A DNA stretch of 64,000 nt from Lelliottia sp. WAP21 (GTDB taxonomy: Bacteria; Pseudomonadota; Gammaproteobacteria; Enterobacterales; Enterobacteriaceae). The translations under genes were made by a program, and so were the position numbers. The DNA is taken from positions 1 through 64,000 of the forward strand of contig NZ_JAIWPG020000001.1 in NCBI RefSeq assembly GCF_020532665.2, given 5' to 3'. Positions 63,635 through 64,000 of this stretch are shown here, one piece after another (positions within the stretch are counted from its first letter, which is position 1; each line of letters begins with the position of its first letter). The notes under the pieces were generated by a model that was given only the letters and a program-made list of their open reading frames with translations, had not been told where the DNA came from and ran no database searches.

Positions 63635-64000
63635 ATGTTTCGTCAGTGGTTAGCGTTAGTCATTATCGTGCTGGTCTATATCCCGGTGGCGATTGACGCA
63701 ACGGTACTGCACGTTGCCGCTCCGACGTTAAGCATGACGTTGGGTGCCAGCGGTAATGAATTGCTGTGGATTATTGATATTTATTCGCTGGTGATGGCCG
63801 GTATGGTGCTGCCCATGGGCGCGGTGGGTGATCGTATTGGCTTTAAAAAGTTATTGATTCTCGGCAGTGTACTCTTTGGTCTTTCATCCCTGGCGGCGGC
63901 ATTTGCCCCCAGCGCGGGCTGGCTCATTACGGCCCGGGCGACGTTAGCGATTGGGGCGGCTATGATCATTCCAGCCACCCTTGCCGGGATCCGTACGCTG
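63635..64000 (+). CDS. smvA: SmvA efflux pump of the major facilitator superfamily, 5' part
   Basis: The first 122 codons of a DHA2-type drug/proton antiporter, cut by the window edge. The start at 63635 has AAAAGGAA upstream and reads MFRQWLALVIIVLVYIPVAI. Membrane segment features include the DATVLHVAAPTLS motif of 14-helix pumps and LPMGAVGDRIGFKKLLILG, the family motif A. The sequence matches Salmonella SmvA, first described for methyl viologen resistance and later for export of cationic biocides. Control by SmvR is expected. Confidence 0.93.
   Translation, partial: MFRQWLALVIIVLVYIPVAIDATVLHVAAPTLSMTLGASGNELLWIIDIYSLVMAGMVLPMGAVGDRIGFKKLLILGSVLFGLSSLAAAFAPSAGWLITARATLAIGAAMIIPATLAGIRTL

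Overview
The window is a chromosomal segment of an enterobacterium, most likely Enterobacter or a close relative (Lelliottia, Leclercia). This rests on protein resemblance and on gene order, not on a database search. The backbone follows the E. coli K-12 order as I remember it: nifJ(ydbK)-ydbJ-hslJ, then ydcR-ydcSTUV-patD, ortT-ydcY-ydcZ-mnaT-curA-mcbR-yncD-yncE-ansP, yncG-pptA, nhoA, narVWYZ-narU. The smvR-smvA pair after narU and the srfABC operon beside ortT resemble Salmonella and Enterobacter. No rRNA, tRNA, CRISPR array, prophage or complete insertion sequence was seen.

Layout. 1-4.7 kb: pyruvate:flavodoxin oxidoreductase (minus strand) and the lipoproteins YdbJ and HslJ. 4.8-7.4 kb: a cyanide-insensitive bd-type quinol oxidase operon with a 42-residue DUF2474 subunit. 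7.5-8.0 kb: a YmcF/YnfQ-like zinc-ribbon microprotein behind a long leader. 8-15 kb: MocR regulator ydcR, the ydcSTUV ABC transporter and patD (putrescine to GABA). 15.1-16.1 kb: a nitrate/NO-responsive yeaR-yoaG operon in which yeaR is duplicated and an NsrR-like operator is visible. 16.3 kb: the membrane toxin ortT. 16.6-23.1 kb: srfABC, whose proteins look like a membrane-anchored scaffold, an Hsp70/actin-fold ATPase and an eroded P-loop GTPase. 23.4-34.3 kb: an orphan peptide-binding protein and the ydcY to ansP backbone.

34.3-45.6 kb is an accessory block between ansP and yncG. It holds a broken aldo/keto reductase, a LysR regulator, a cupin, an Aer-like receptor and an eight-gene cluster: two flavin monooxygenases, an M20 amidohydrolase, a GNAT acetyltransferase, and an ABC amino-acid transporter with two binding proteins. 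The gene content matches the Bacillus ytm/cmo/snd and yxe loci, which salvage sulfur from S-modified cysteine by import, N-acetylation, oxygenolytic C-S cleavage and deacetylation. 46.6-49.8 kb holds an ArsR-type regulator divergent from a second elongation factor G that resembles the beta-proteobacterial form, followed by a flavin reductase-like gene. 49.9-53.3 kb is an Fbp/Afu-type ABC importer.

53.4-62.7 kb carries nhoA, a threefold 143-bp tandem repeat, and nitrate reductase Z with NarU. The window ends with smvR and the start of smvA, separated by two near-identical palindromes. The most interesting items are srfABC, the S-alkylcysteine-type salvage cluster, the extra EF-G with its ArsR neighbour, the duplicated yeaR under an NsrR site, the twin smv operators, and the 143-bp repeat that seems to carry a fragment of the narV 3' end.
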